Of a stretch of DNA of 64,000 nt, positions 28,529 through 37,212 are shown in pieces. Both the position numbers and the translations under genes were made by a program. A model generated the notes under the pieces. That model was not told the DNA's origin and made no database searches. It saw nothing but the letters and a program-made list of their open reading frames with translations. Numbering within the stretch: position 1 is the first letter of the stretch; every line of letters begins with the position of its first letter. Origin of the DNA: Mesorhizobium sp. ES1-1 (GTDB lineage: Bacteria > Pseudomonadota > Alphaproteobacteria > Rhizobiales > Rhizobiaceae); the NCBI RefSeq assembly GCF_020164785.1, contig NZ_JAIUGX010000006.1, positions 266,597-330,596 on the forward strand, given 5' to 3'.

Positions 28529-29080
28529 ATGTCGAATGAACTCTCCATGCACGCCACGACCATCGTGACGGTACGCAAGGGCAATAAGGTGGTGATCGCC
28601 GGCGACGGCCAGGTCAGCCTTGGCCAGACCATCATGAAAGGCAATGCGCGAAAAGTGCGTCGCATCGGCAAGGCCGGCAACGTGATCGCCGGTTTCGCCG
28701 GCGCCACAGCGGACGCCTTTACGCTGCTGGAACGGCTGGAGGCCAAGCTCGAACAATATCCCGACCAGCTGACGCGCGCCTGCGTCGAATTGGCCAAGGA
28801 CTGGCGCACCGACCGCTATCTGCGCCGCCTGGAGGCGATGATGCTGGTGGCGGACAAGTCGGTTTCGCTGGCGCTGACCGGCAATGGCGACGTGCTCGAA
28901 CCCGAATTCGGCGTCATGGCCATCGGTTCGGGCGGCAATTACGCGCTGGCCGCGGCGCGCGCCTTGATGGACAGCGACAAGGATGCCGAGGAAATCGCGC
29001 GCAAGGCGATGCAGATCGCGTCCGACATCTGCGTCTACACCAACAACAATTTTGTTGTCGAAACTCTCGATGCCGCCTGA
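28529..29080 (+). CDS. hslV: HslV, ATP-dependent protease proteolytic subunit
   Basis: Threonine peptidase that forms the double hexameric core of the HslUV protease, cytoplasmic, heat-shock linked. 183 aa. Mature sequence [19 protein letters not shown] begins at Thr10, after a short N-terminal extension MSNELSMHA; the catalytic Thr must therefore be exposed by processing. [14 protein letters not shown] is conserved. The gene overlaps the GNAT gene by 11 bp and is two genes upstream of its partner hslU. Confidence 0.96.
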   Translation: MSNELSMHATTIVTVRKGNKVVIAGDGQVSLGQTIMKGNARKVRRIGKAGNVIAGFAGATADAFTLLERLEAKLEQYPDQLTRACVELAKDWRTDRYLRRLEAMMLVADKSVSLALTGNGDVLEPEFGVMAIGSGGNYALAAARALMDSDKDAEEIARKAMQIASDICVYTNNNFVVETLDAA

Positions 29081-29594
29081 AGAGGTGGCGCTCTACGATT
29101 TTCGACCGGTGACCGCGAGAGACCTGCCGATGATCGCGGGCTGGCTCGCCGAGCCGCATGTCGCGCAATGGTGGGGTGCTGCCGAAACGGAGCTCGCCGA
29201 AATACGCGATCATATCGAGTCGATTTCCGTCGAGCCGCTGATCGTCGAACTCGACGGAAAGCCGATCGCCTACCTGCAGAGCTATGATCCGCATTTGGAA
29301 GACGACCATCCCTATGCCGACCAGCCATTTGGCACGCTTGGCATGGATATCACGATCGGCCGGCCGGAGCTGATCGGCATCGGCCATGGCACGGCAATCG
29401 TGCGCCAATTTGTCGAAGAGCTGTTCGCGGAAGGCGTGCCCAGAATCGTCATCGATCCGGACCCCGCCAACATCAGAGCCATTCGCGCCTATGAAAAAGC
29501 CGGATTCAGGCCTATCGACCGCAGGCAATCGCAATATGGCGACGTCCTGTTGATGGCAATTGATGCCGAAGACAGCGATGCGGAAGAGGGGTAA
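29070..29594 (+). CDS. GNAT acetyltransferase, AAC(6')-like
   Basis: N-acetyltransferase of 174 aa. PHVAQWWG near residue 30 and the acetyl-CoA loop [13 protein letters not shown] followed by [20 protein letters not shown] match the aminoglycoside 6'-N-acetyltransferase branch of GNAT. The start ATG 29070 lies inside the end of hslV; the frame continues to a 7-bp gap before the next gene. Between hslV and hslU a housekeeping function is more likely than antibiotic resistance, and the acceptor is unknown. Confidence 0.8.
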   Translation: MPPEEVALYDFRPVTARDLPMIAGWLAEPHVAQWWGAAETELAEIRDHIESISVEPLIVELDGKPIAYLQSYDPHLEDDHPYADQPFGTLGMDITIGRPELIGIGHGTAIVRQFVEELFAEGVPRIVIDPDPANIRAIRAYEKAGFRPIDRRQSQYGDVLLMAIDAEDSDAEEG

Positions 29595-29600
29595 CAGGGC

Positions 29601-30200
29601 ATGAACGCATCCGTCGACGAGAAGGATCTCTCGGCCTACGAAAACAGCTGGCGGCTGGGTCTGCTGATCGTATTGGGCCTGATCATCGTCCAGGCCGTCA
29701 CGCTCTATCTGATGGGCCACCCGCCGATCTGCACCTGCGGCTACGTCAAATTCTGGCATGGCGTGGCGAAAAGTTCGGAAAATTCCCAGCATATTTCAGA
29801 CTGGTACACGTTCTCGCACATCATCCACGGCTTCCTGTTCTACGCGCTGGCAAGGTTCCTGTTCCCGCGTTCGCCGATCGGCCTCAGGCTGGCATTCGCC
29901 GTCCTCGTCGAAGGCGGTTGGGAAATCCTGGAAAACAGCCCGTTCATCATCGAGCGCTACCGCGCCGGCACCATCTCGCTCGATTATTTCGGCGACAGCA
30001 TCCTCAATTCGGTGTCCGACACACTGGCCATGATGTTGGGATTTGTGATGGCGAGAAGGCTACCTATATGGGTGATCGTCAGCCTCGCCATCCTCTTCGA
30101 ATTGGGCACCGGCTATCTCATCCGGGACAATCTGACGCTCAACGTGATCATGCTGCTGCATCCGTTCGAGGCCATCAAGCAGTGGCAAAGTGGAATTTAG
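29601..30200 (+). CDS. UPF0314 / DUF2585 membrane protein
   Basis: Conserved alphaproteobacterial membrane protein of 199 aa. Hydrophobic segments at about 18-38, 75-95 and further C-terminal ones. [15 protein letters not shown] and the [16 protein letters not shown] motif, with [23 protein letters not shown], are the family features and suggest metal or lipid binding through conserved His, Cys and Glu. Its end touches the hslU start. Function unknown; position between hslV and hslU is typical for rhizobia. Confidence 0.88.
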   Translation: MNASVDEKDLSAYENSWRLGLLIVLGLIIVQAVTLYLMGHPPICTCGYVKFWHGVAKSSENSQHISDWYTFSHIIHGFLFYALARFLFPRSPIGLRLAFAVLVEGGWEILENSPFIIERYRAGTISLDYFGDSILNSVSDTLAMMLGFVMARRLPIWVIVSLAILFELGTGYLIRDNLTLNVIMLLHPFEAIKQWQSGI

Positions 30201-30204
30201 TGAC

Positions 30205-31515
30205 ATGAGCTTCTCTCCTCGCGAAATCGTTTCGGAACTCGACCGCTTCATCATCGGCCAGAAGGACGCCAAGCGCGCCGTGGCCATCGCCTTGCGCAAC
30301 CGGTGGCGTCGCCAGCAGCTGGAAGGCCAGATGCGCGAAGAGGTGATGCCGAAGAACATCCTGATGATCGGGCCGACCGGCGTCGGCAAGACCGAGATCT
30401 CGCGGCGCCTGGCGCGACTGGCCGGCGCGCCCTTCGTCAAGGTCGAGGCGACCAAGTTCACCGAAGTGGGCTATGTCGGCCGTGACGTCGAACAGATCAT
30501 CCGCGACCTGGTCGAGATCGCCATCGGCCTGGTGCGCGAGAAAATGCGCGAGGACGTCAAGGCGCGCGCGCATATCAATGCCGAGGAACGCGTGCTGGAA
30601 GCGCTGGTCGGGAAGACCGCAAGTCCTGCCACACGCGACAGTTTCCGCAAGAAACTGCGCGACGGCGATCTGGACGACAAGGAGATCGAGATCGAGGTGG
30701 CGGACACCGGCAATGGCGGAATGCCCGGCTTCGAGGTTCCCGGCATGCCGGGCGCCAATATCGGCGTGCTCAACATCAACGACATGCTGTCGAAGGCGAT
30801 GGGCGGTAAAAAAACCAAGGCGCGCAAGACGACGGTGAAGGCCTCCTACGCGCTGCTGGTCAATGACGAGTCCGACAAGCTTCTCGACCAGGACGAGGTC
30901 GTGCGCCGGGCCATCGACGCGACCGAAAATGACGGCATCGTCTTCCTCGACGAAATCGACAAGATCGCGTCACGCGAAGGCGGCATGGGGGCCGGCGTGT
31001 CTCGCGAAGGCGTGCAGCGCGACCTGCTGCCGCTGATCGAGGGCACCACGGTGGCGACAAAATATGGGCCGTTGAAGACGGACCATATTTTGTTCATCGC
31101 GTCCGGCGCTTTCCATGTCTCGAAGCCGTCCGACCTGCTGCCGGAATTGCAAGGTCGCTTGCCGATCCGGGTCGAGCTGCGGGCGCTGGAGAAGGACGAT
31201 TTCGTGCGCATCCTGACCGAGACCGAAGCGAGCCTGATCAAGCAGTATATCGCCCTGATGAAGACCGAGGGCGTCGACCTGACCTTTACAGACGACGCCA
31301 TCGACTCGCTGGCCGGCATTGCGGTCGACCTCAATTCCAGCGTCGAGAACATCGGCGCAAGGCGGCTGCAGACAGTGATGGAGCGGGTGCTGGACGATAT
31401 CTCCTACGACGCGCCCGACCGCAACGGAACGACGGTCACCATTGATGCCGCCTATGTGGAAAAACATGTCGGCGATCTGTCGCGAAACACGGATTTATCG
31501 CGGTTCATCCTTTGA
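30205..31515 (+). CDS. hslU: HslU, ATPase subunit of the HslUV protease
   Basis: AAA+ unfoldase that feeds substrates to HslV. 436 aa from ATG 30205 ([15 protein letters not shown]); a GTG at 30190 is possible but unnecessary. Walker A GPTGVGKT at 56-63, the pore loop GYVGRD shortly after, Walker [12 protein letters not shown], and the C-terminal tail ends in SRFIL, the segment that docks into HslV. Confidence 0.97.
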   Translation: MSFSPREIVSELDRFIIGQKDAKRAVAIALRNRWRRQQLEGQMREEVMPKNILMIGPTGVGKTEISRRLARLAGAPFVKVEATKFTEVGYVGRDVEQIIRDLVEIAIGLVREKMREDVKARAHINAEERVLEALVGKTASPATRDSFRKKLRDGDLDDKEIEIEVADTGNGGMPGFEVPGMPGANIGVLNINDMLSKAMGGKKTKARKTTVKASYALLVNDESDKLLDQDEVVRRAIDATENDGIVFLDEIDKIASREGGMGAGVSREGVQRDLLPLIEGTTVATKYGPLKTDHILFIASGAFHVSKPSDLLPELQGRLPIRVELRALEKDDFVRILTETEASLIKQYIALMKTEGVDLTFTDDAIDSLAGIAVDLNSSVENIGARRLQTVMERVLDDISYDAPDRNGTTVTIDAAYVEKHVGDLSRNTDLSRFIL

Positions 31516-31519
31516 ACGA

Positions 31520-31542
31520 GGCGCGGGGATCAAACCCGCGCC
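31520..31542 (+). terminator. Hairpin after hslU
   Basis: GGCGCGGG-GATCAAA-CCCGCGCC starts 5 bases after the hslU stop. The 8-bp stem is strong, but there is no U-tract behind it, so it may act as a message end or processing barrier more than an intrinsic terminator. Confidence 0.5.
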
Positions 31543-31686
31543 GGATCAAGGCGGATTTCCGGCAAACAGCCCATGTGTGGCCAGACGGTACCATCCGCCA
31601 GCTTTCGTAGCGTGGGCAGGAGGGTTGTTCTCGACTCGACCGGGAGCACTGCCTAGGTTGCGCGGCATTATCGCGGGCGGCGGCAC

Positions 31687-32646
31687 ATGAAGAAACTGAT
31701 CCTGGTCATTCTCGGCTTGACGCTGGCGGCGACGCTGTTTGCCGCCGAGGCAGCCACATTGGTGCCGGCGGGCAATCGCAATGTCGAGCAACCTGACATT
31801 CCAGGGGCCTCGAGCCGGCGCACGCAGGCCACCAACACGACTTTCCAGGCGAAATACCGCAAGGTCTATGCCTTGCTGCGCAAGGACTCGGATCTACGCG
31901 CCAAGATCAAGAAGGCGGCGGCCGCCTATGGCATAGATCCTCTGCACATAGTCGGCGCCATCGTCGGCGAGCACACCTACAATGTAGACGCCTACGACCG
32001 GCTGCAGACCTATTACGTCAAGGCGATCTCCTATCTCTCCAGCAAGCTCTCCTTCGCCTATGAGGGCGAGGACATCAGCGACTTCGTGCAGCGGCCGGAG
32101 TTCAAGAAATGCGCGGGCATGTCCGACAGCTACGATCTGTGGGCATGCCGGGAACAGGTGTGGAACCATGCATTCCGCGGCCAGACCGTTGGCGGAGAGA
32201 ACTTTCCCGACGACCGTTTCGGCGCCACCTTCTTCCAGCCTTACTATGCCGGCCAGACCTTTGGCCTCGGTCAGCTCAATCCTCTGACGGCGCTGCAGAT
32301 GAGCGATCTCGTGCACAGGGTTTCAGGCCTGCCGAAGCTCGATGTCGGCGATCCTAACTCGGTCTACAAAACCATCATGGATCCCGACCTGACATTGCCC
32401 TATGTCGCGGCAACGATCAGGACATCTATCGATGCCTACAAGAGCATCGCCGGCTTCGACATTTCGAGCAATCCGGGCCTGACCGCGACGCTCTACAATG
32501 TCGGCAATCCGGAGCAGCGCGCCTATGCTCTGAAGGCGGAGAACGACAAGCGCCGCGCCGCGGGGCAGCCGGAAAAGCTGCCGGAGGAGAACTATTACGG
32601 CTGGCTGGTCAACGACAAGCTGGATGAGTTGAAGGCGCTGTTTTAG
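31687..32646 (+). CDS. Secreted DUF1402 protein with lysozyme-like motifs
   Basis: Exported protein of 319 aa; signal peptide KKLILVILGLTLAATLFAAEA at about 2-22. The DUF1402 family has no assigned reaction. I see the layout of a lytic transglycosylase: YGIDPLHIVGAIVGEHTYN with Glu95 in the place of the catalytic Glu, FGLGQLNPLTA at 192-202, and ATLYNVGNP at 267-275 in the place of the AYNAG motif. It may therefore cut or bind peptidoglycan in the periplasm. KCAGMSDSYDLWAC holds two cysteines that could form a disulfide. It is monocistronic; about 170 bp separate it from hslU. Confidence 0.8.
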   Translation: MKKLILVILGLTLAATLFAAEAATLVPAGNRNVEQPDIPGASSRRTQATNTTFQAKYRKVYALLRKDSDLRAKIKKAAAAYGIDPLHIVGAIVGEHTYNVDAYDRLQTYYVKAISYLSSKLSFAYEGEDISDFVQRPEFKKCAGMSDSYDLWACREQVWNHAFRGQTVGGENFPDDRFGATFFQPYYAGQTFGLGQLNPLTALQMSDLVHRVSGLPKLDVGDPNSVYKTIMDPDLTLPYVAATIRTSIDAYKSIAGFDISSNPGLTATLYNVGNPEQRAYALKAENDKRRAAGQPEKLPEENYYGWLVNDKLDELKALF

Positions 32647-32996
32647 GCGCTCGACGCGTTGACATTAATTTGCCGACGCCTGCGCCGCCCCTCATTGTCC
32701 TGCTGGGCACTGGCGTGACTGATCGGCGCGAGGCCTGATTGCCACGTGGTTCCCCCAATCCGTCGCTGCTCCGCAGCGCCACCTTTCCCCCCTCCGGAGG
32801 GAAAGGAAGGGAGCTTTGCTTGACTAGCGTTGAAGGCTAAGAGCATGGCGGCTTTCCTCTACCCCGTCGATCGGGGGGTCCGAAGGACGGGCGAGACCCG
32901 TGGCTCGCCCCGGCAAGGTGGCTCGGCGAAGCCGAGACGGAGTGGGGGTCGACCAGCGCGGCATAAGACTATGCATGCCGTAGCGACGCGAAGGCC
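32647..32996. repeat. Intergenic palindromic repeat region
   Basis: A 350-bp gene-free stretch made of repeat-like palindromes. Seen: CCCTCCGGAGGG flanked by TTTCC and AAAGG (about 32784-32807), a CCCCGTCGATCGGGG palindrome (about 32861-32875), and GGCTCGGCGAAGCCGAG (about 32919-32935). These resemble dispersed intergenic elements of Mesorhizobium genomes. It separates the convergent DUF1402 and reductase genes; I see no coding frame. Confidence 0.65.
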
Positions 32997-34232
32997 TCAA
33001 GCCGCCAGCAGCGACTTCAGCTTGACGGCCGGCGATCCAAGCGCTTCCGGCGCCGGCCTCGCTTGCTTGGCGATCAGCATTTCGGCCAGCCTGATGTCGC
33101 GGGCGACCGCGTTGCCGGGGCCGATGCCGCTGGCGGCCACCAGCCTGCCGTCCTCGGCGAGGTGAAAAAGGATGAAGGCGCCGTCGCCGAGGTCGCGGCG
33201 CACCGTGCTGCGGCCCTCATCGGAAAGGCCGGCAATCTGCAGGGACAGACCATACTGATCCGACCAGAACCACGGCACCGCCACATGTGCCGCGCCGGCG
33301 CCCAGCATATTCTTCGCCGCCAGAGCGCCCTGCTCCTGCGCGTTGCGCCAGGCTTCCAGCCGCACCCGGCGGTCGCCATAGATAGCAAGTGGGAACGAGC
33401 AGCAATCGCCGGCGGCGAAGATGTCGGGGTCGCTGCTTTGAAGCCGTTCATCGACGGCAATGCCATTGTCGATCTCCAGACCCGCCTCGGCGGCAAGCCC
33501 GGTCTCCGGCACGGCGCCGATGCCGATGACGACGAGGTCGGCCGTGATTTTTCCTCCGCCGGCAAGCGTCACGCGGACCGCCTTGCCGTCGTCTGCGATG
33601 GAAGCGATGCCTTCGCCGCACAGGATCTCCACGCCCCGGCCAATGTGCGTGTCTTGGATGATCTCGGCGATCTCGGCCGGCACGCCGCGCATCAGGATGC
33701 GAGGCTGGGCCTCGATGACAGTGACGGCCGCGCTGAGCTTGCGCGCTGCGGCAGCGAGTTCGAGGCCGATGAAGCCGCCGCCGACGATGGCGATATGGCT
33801 GCCGGCGCGGAGATGGGGGCGGATGGCAAGCGCGTCGGCGAAACTGCGCAGGGTGACGCAGCGAGGACCCAATCCCGGAATCGGCAATCGGCGCGGCGTC
33901 GACCCTGTGGCGAGCAACAGCTTGTCGTAGGCAAGCACCGAACCATCCGACAGGCGAACCTCATGCGCCATCCGATCGACCGCCACGGCCTGGACCGAAT
34001 GGATATGCCGGATCGATTTTTCCGCCAGCGTCGCCTCACTGACAATCGTCTTGATCAGGGGCGCATCGCCGGTCATGGCGTCCTTGGAGAGCGGCGGGCG
34101 TTCGTAGGGCAGATGCGGCTCGTTGCCGACCAACGTCACCGGCCCATCATAGCCGAGATCGCGCAGCGTGAGAGCTGCCCGCCCACCGCATTCGCCGGCC
34201 CCGATGATGACCATGCCCCGACCCATCGTCAT
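32997..34232 (-). CDS. FAD/NAD-dependent ferredoxin reductase, MocF-like
   Basis: Flavoprotein of 411 aa of the ferredoxin/rubredoxin reductase type, passing electrons from NAD(P)H to the neighbouring Rieske protein. FAD-binding GAGECGGRAA at the N-terminus, YERPPLSK, the LLLATGSTPRRLP motif, and a second Rossmann loop IAIVGGGFIGLELAA for the pyridine nucleotide; EAWRNAQEQG and PWFWSDQYGLSLQ in the C-terminal domain. ATG 34232 overlaps the Rieske stop (TAATG). With that ferredoxin and the upstream oxygenase it forms a three-part set like mocDEF of rhizopine catabolism. Physiological substrate is inferred from that comparison. Confidence 0.85.
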   Translation of the reverse strand: MTMGRGMVIIGAGECGGRAALTLRDLGYDGPVTLVGNEPHLPYERPPLSKDAMTGDAPLIKTIVSEATLAEKSIRHIHSVQAVAVDRMAHEVRLSDGSVLAYDKLLLATGSTPRRLPIPGLGPRCVTLRSFADALAIRPHLRAGSHIAIVGGGFIGLELAAAARKLSAAVTVIEAQPRILMRGVPAEIAEIIQDTHIGRGVEILCGEGIASIADDGKAVRVTLAGGGKITADLVVIGIGAVPETGLAAEAGLEIDNGIAVDERLQSSDPDIFAAGDCCSFPLAIYGDRRVRLEAWRNAQEQGALAAKNMLGAGAAHVAVPWFWSDQYGLSLQIAGLSDEGRSTVRRDLGDGAFILFHLAEDGRLVAASGIGPGNAVARDIRLAEMLIAKQARPAPEALGSPAVKLKSLLAA

Positions 34233-34546
34233 TATCCGATTTGGACCAGCACTTTGCCGGCCTCGACCCTCACCGGATAGGTCTTGAGGTCGACGCAGAC
34301 CGGCGCGCCCTTGGCGGCCCCTGTCTTGTAGTTGAAGCGGCCATTGTGCTTGGGGCATTCGATGATGTCGTCCATCACCAGCCCGTCGGCCAGATGGACC
34401 TTCTCATGCGTGCACAGACCGTCGGTTGCGAAGAACTCGTCATCGGGGCTGCGATAGATGGCGAAGGTGCGGCCGCCATGGTCGAAGCGCAGCACATCCT
34501 CTTCGTCGATGTCGCCGGCCGCGCATGCCTCGACCCAGTCCGTCAT
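34232..34546 (-). CDS. Rieske [2Fe-2S] ferredoxin, MocE family
   Basis: Soluble Rieske protein of 104 aa. Cluster ligands are Cys45-x-His47 (LCTHEK) and Cys64-x2-His67 (ECPKHNG). GGAGG stands 5 bases before the ATG. It is the electron carrier between the flavoprotein encoded directly downstream and an oxygenase, here most likely the desaturase-like protein encoded 113 bp upstream on the same strand. MocE of the 3-O-methyl-scyllo-inosamine (rhizopine) pathway is the named relative. Confidence 0.88.
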   Translation of the reverse strand: MTDWVEACAAGDIDEEDVLRFDHGGRTFAIYRSPDDEFFATDGLCTHEKVHLADGLVMDDIIECPKHNGRFNYKTGAAKGAPVCVDLKTYPVRVEAGKVLVQIG

Positions 34547-34658
34547 TCATTCCTCCCAACAGGCACTCAGAATAAGTCCATACGGTCTTGCCGAAACAGC
34601 GAGTGGCGCCTCCCGGCGGCTTTGCCTCGAAACGAGGGCGCCGGGCGGGGTCCCAGGA

Positions 34659-35750
34659 TTACTCCGCCGCCGCGGCGACGGCATCGATGTGAAATTCCTC
34701 GCGATAGGGCCGCGCTGTCGGCGGCAGTTCGCGCTTGAGGAAATAATCCTCGTTGCGCAGCTGCCGCAGGAAGGCCGGAATCATCTCGCGGTAACCGGCC
34801 AGGATCGACGGCGTCGGCGCCGGCAGATCATGTTTGATCAATTCGTGCAGCCTCGGCAATGCATGATAAGGCACCATCGGGAACATGTGGTGCTCCACAT
34901 GATAATTCATGTTCCAGTAGATGAAGCGGCTGATCGGGTTCATGTAGACGGTGCGGCTGTTGAGCCGATGGTCGGTGACGTTGTCGGCCAGGCCACCATG
35001 CTGCAGCAGCCCGACCATGACGTGATGCCAGGCGCCGTAAAGCCTGGGCAAGCCTACCAGCATCAGAGGCAGCCAGGAGCCGAAATACAGCGCCAGGGTG
35101 ATGGTCGCGGCATAGATCGCGGTCCAGATGCGGGCGATGCGGATCGCCTTCTTCTGTTCCTGTTCCGGAATGAACGTCTTTTCCGCCGCGCTAATGTTGC
35201 CGGTGGCGTTGCGCAGCATGTCGCTCATCGCGTGCCAGGCATCAAGCACGCCGATGAAGCCGAGCGCGGCGCGCAACAAGTCCGGCGGCCGCATCACGGA
35301 AATTTCCGGGTCGCGGCCGACGATGATGGTGTCGGTGTGGTGGCGCGTGTGGCTCCAGCGCCAGGTGACCGGGTTGCGCATGATCATGAAGCAGGCGATC
35401 TGATAGACCGCGTCATTCATCCACTGCGTGCGGAAGGCTGTGCCATGGCCGCATTCGTGCCAGCGCGAATCCGTCGATGAGCCATAGAGTACGCCATAAA
35501 CGAAGAAGAACGGCACGCACCACCATGTTCCCCACAATAAGGCCCCGCCGCCACCGCTGACGATCAAGGCGGCGAGCCAGATCGCGGTGTCGCGTATCGC
35601 TGGCCCGTCGGAGCGCTGCATCAGTTCCTTCATCTGCTTGCGCGGGATGTCGGTGTGATACCACTCGGCTGCCGACAAGCCATTTTCGACGGCGAGCTTG
35701 GCGTCGCGGCCGATCAGGCTGTAGTCACGCCGGGACGGCGCTGCGGACAT
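34659..35750 (-). CDS. Fatty-acid-desaturase-family oxygenase, MocD-like
   Basis: Membrane di-iron oxygenase of 363 aa. Three His boxes are visible: HECGH at 98-102, HTRHH at 134-138 and HVEHH at 284-288. Hydrophobic segments at about 57-90 and 208-235. ATG 35750 is chosen because GGAGG is 5 bases upstream. Alone it would be called a fatty acid desaturase or alkane hydroxylase; its operon with a MocE-type Rieske protein and a reductase points to the MocD role, oxidative demethylation of rhizopine (an O-methyl inosamine). It is divergent from a LacI-type regulator. Confidence 0.82.
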   Translation of the reverse strand: MSAAPSRRDYSLIGRDAKLAVENGLSAAEWYHTDIPRKQMKELMQRSDGPAIRDTAIWLAALIVSGGGGALLWGTWWCVPFFFVYGVLYGSSTDSRWHECGHGTAFRTQWMNDAVYQIACFMIMRNPVTWRWSHTRHHTDTIIVGRDPEISVMRPPDLLRAALGFIGVLDAWHAMSDMLRNATGNISAAEKTFIPEQEQKKAIRIARIWTAIYAATITLALYFGSWLPLMLVGLPRLYGAWHHVMVGLLQHGGLADNVTDHRLNSRTVYMNPISRFIYWNMNYHVEHHMFPMVPYHALPRLHELIKHDLPAPTPSILAGYREMIPAFLRQLRNEDYFLKRELPPTARPYREEFHIDAVAAAAE

Positions 35751-35830
35751 GATTGCCTCCATAGCCGGGCAAACGCCCAGCGAACACGGCTTGGTTGCTC
35801 GGCTTCGGCCTGAAAATAACGCTCACCCAT

Positions 35831-35873
35831 GATAGACTCAATATCACAAAGATAGTTTCTATCATTTCCTATC
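35831..35873. promoter_or_regulatory. Operator-like cluster between mocD-like gene and LacI regulator
   Basis: Two GATAG (35831-35835, 35851-35855) are followed by two CTATC (35859-35863, 35869-35873), the inner pair forming GATAG-TTT-CTATC. The cluster is AT-rich, lies between divergent starts at 35750 and 35916 and is a likely binding site for the adjacent regulator. Confidence 0.5.
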
Positions 35874-35915
35874 AGTTTGCTCTAGGAAAGGAGCACACGG
35901 CAAGTGGAGGGCGGC

Positions 35916-36947
35916 ATGGCGAAGCGACCGACAATCACCGACCTGGCTCGCATCTCCGGCGTCAGCGTCGCCACGGTGGACCGGGTGCTCAACAGCCGCC
36001 TGCCGGTGCGCGAGGAAACGGCCCGCCGTGTCTACGAAGCGGCGACCGAGATCGGCTATCACGCGGCAGGCCTGATCAAGCAGCGGATGCGGCATGAATT
36101 GCCGGAGTATCGGCTGGGCTTCCTGCTGCTCAGGGGCAATGATGTCTTCTACAGCGAATTCGCCCGCGAGCTTGAACTGGCGGTCTCGCGTTCGCCGCGC
36201 TTTCGTGGCGTCGCCGTCATCGATTTCACGGATTCGCTGGCGCCCGACGAGATCGTCGAGCGTGCGCGCAGGCTCGCGGCAAAGTGCCGGTCGATCGCGC
36301 TGGTCGGGCCGGACCACCCGGCTTTGACGGTCGCCGTGGAGGAGATGAAGGCGAAAGGTCTGCCGGTGTTTTCGCTTCTATCGGAGTTCGCCGCGGGGAT
36401 ACGCGAAGGCTATGTCGGCCTCGACAACCGCAAGGTTGGCCGCACTGCCGCCTGGATGATCTCGAAGGCAGCCAAGCGGCCCGGCAAGGTCGCGCTTTTC
36501 GTCGGCAGCCACCGCTTCCACGGCCACGAACTGCGCGAGATCGGTTTCCGCTCCTTCTTCCGCGGACAGGCGCCGGAGTTCACCTTGCTCGAGACGCTGG
36601 TCAATCTGGAGGCCAACAGGATCACGCAGGACACGCTGCTGGAGCTTTTGGGCAACCATTCAGATCTCGTCGGCTGCTATGTCGCCGGCGGCGGCATGGA
36701 AGGGGCGGTCGCGGCGCTGCGGCAGGCGAAACCGGACCCAATGCCGGCGGTCGTCTGCAACGAGATCACGGCGGTATCCCGATCGGCTTTGGCCGACAAT
36801 ATCCTGACCATGGTAATCTCGACGCCGCTGGCGGCGCTCTGTCGCGAGTTGGTGGCTCTGATGGCGCACGCCATCGAAAGCGGCGCGGCAAACGCGCCGG
36901 GCCAGACGTTTCTGCCCTTCGACATCTATCTGCCCGAGAATATCTAG
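35916..36947 (+). CDS. LacI/GalR-family transcription regulator
   Basis: Repressor-type protein of 343 aa. N-terminal helix-turn-helix TITDLARISGVSVATVDRVLN (about 6-26) is followed by a periplasmic-binding-protein-like sensor domain (GYVGLDNRKVGRTAAWMI and so on). ATG 35916 is used because GGAGG lies 5 bases upstream; a GTG at 35904 is in frame. It lies between the divergent mocD-like gene and an ABC operon starting at 37213 and may control either. A sugar or cyclitol inducer is expected from the family. Confidence 0.88.
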   Translation: MAKRPTITDLARISGVSVATVDRVLNSRLPVREETARRVYEAATEIGYHAAGLIKQRMRHELPEYRLGFLLLRGNDVFYSEFARELELAVSRSPRFRGVAVIDFTDSLAPDEIVERARRLAAKCRSIALVGPDHPALTVAVEEMKAKGLPVFSLLSEFAAGIREGYVGLDNRKVGRTAAWMISKAAKRPGKVALFVGSHRFHGHELREIGFRSFFRGQAPEFTLLETLVNLEANRITQDTLLELLGNHSDLVGCYVAGGGMEGAVAALRQAKPDPMPAVVCNEITAVSRSALADNILTMVISTPLAALCRELVALMAHAIESGAANAPGQTFLPFDIYLPENI

Positions 36948-37025
36948 CTCGCGTCGCAAAGAGGGGAGCTCCGGAAATCGCCGGTCCGCTTTTGGAATCG
37001 GGCCTTGACGCCCTACAGAGGAAAT

Positions 37026-37039
37026 GGAATAAATATTTC
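37026..37039 (+). promoter_or_regulatory. IolR-like site before the ABC operon (one mismatch)
   Basis: GGAA-TAAATA-TTTC matches GGAA-N6-TTCC, the motif reported for the Sinorhizobium inositol regulator IolR, with one mismatch. It lies about 175 bases before the solute-binding protein start. The same variant form occurs next to a perfect site before iolC. Confidence 0.45.
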
Positions 37040-37212
37040 ACTGATGTGGTATTTTGGTTCTTTCGTTCCGGAACATCTGTTTCAGCAGGAGTGATGCGCG
37101 CTCCAGCAAAACGGCATCCGGACGGGCCTGGCAATTGGGAGTGTTTCCCCGGGGAGATCGGGGATTCCGGATAGATCGGTGCAACCGGACACCAATGTGG
37201 AGGAGAGACACA

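Noticed and set aside
29070..29594. Aminoglycoside resistance gene
   Set aside because: The AAC(6')-like motif is real, but the position in the hslV-hslU unit and overlap with hslV point to a housekeeping acetyltransferase.
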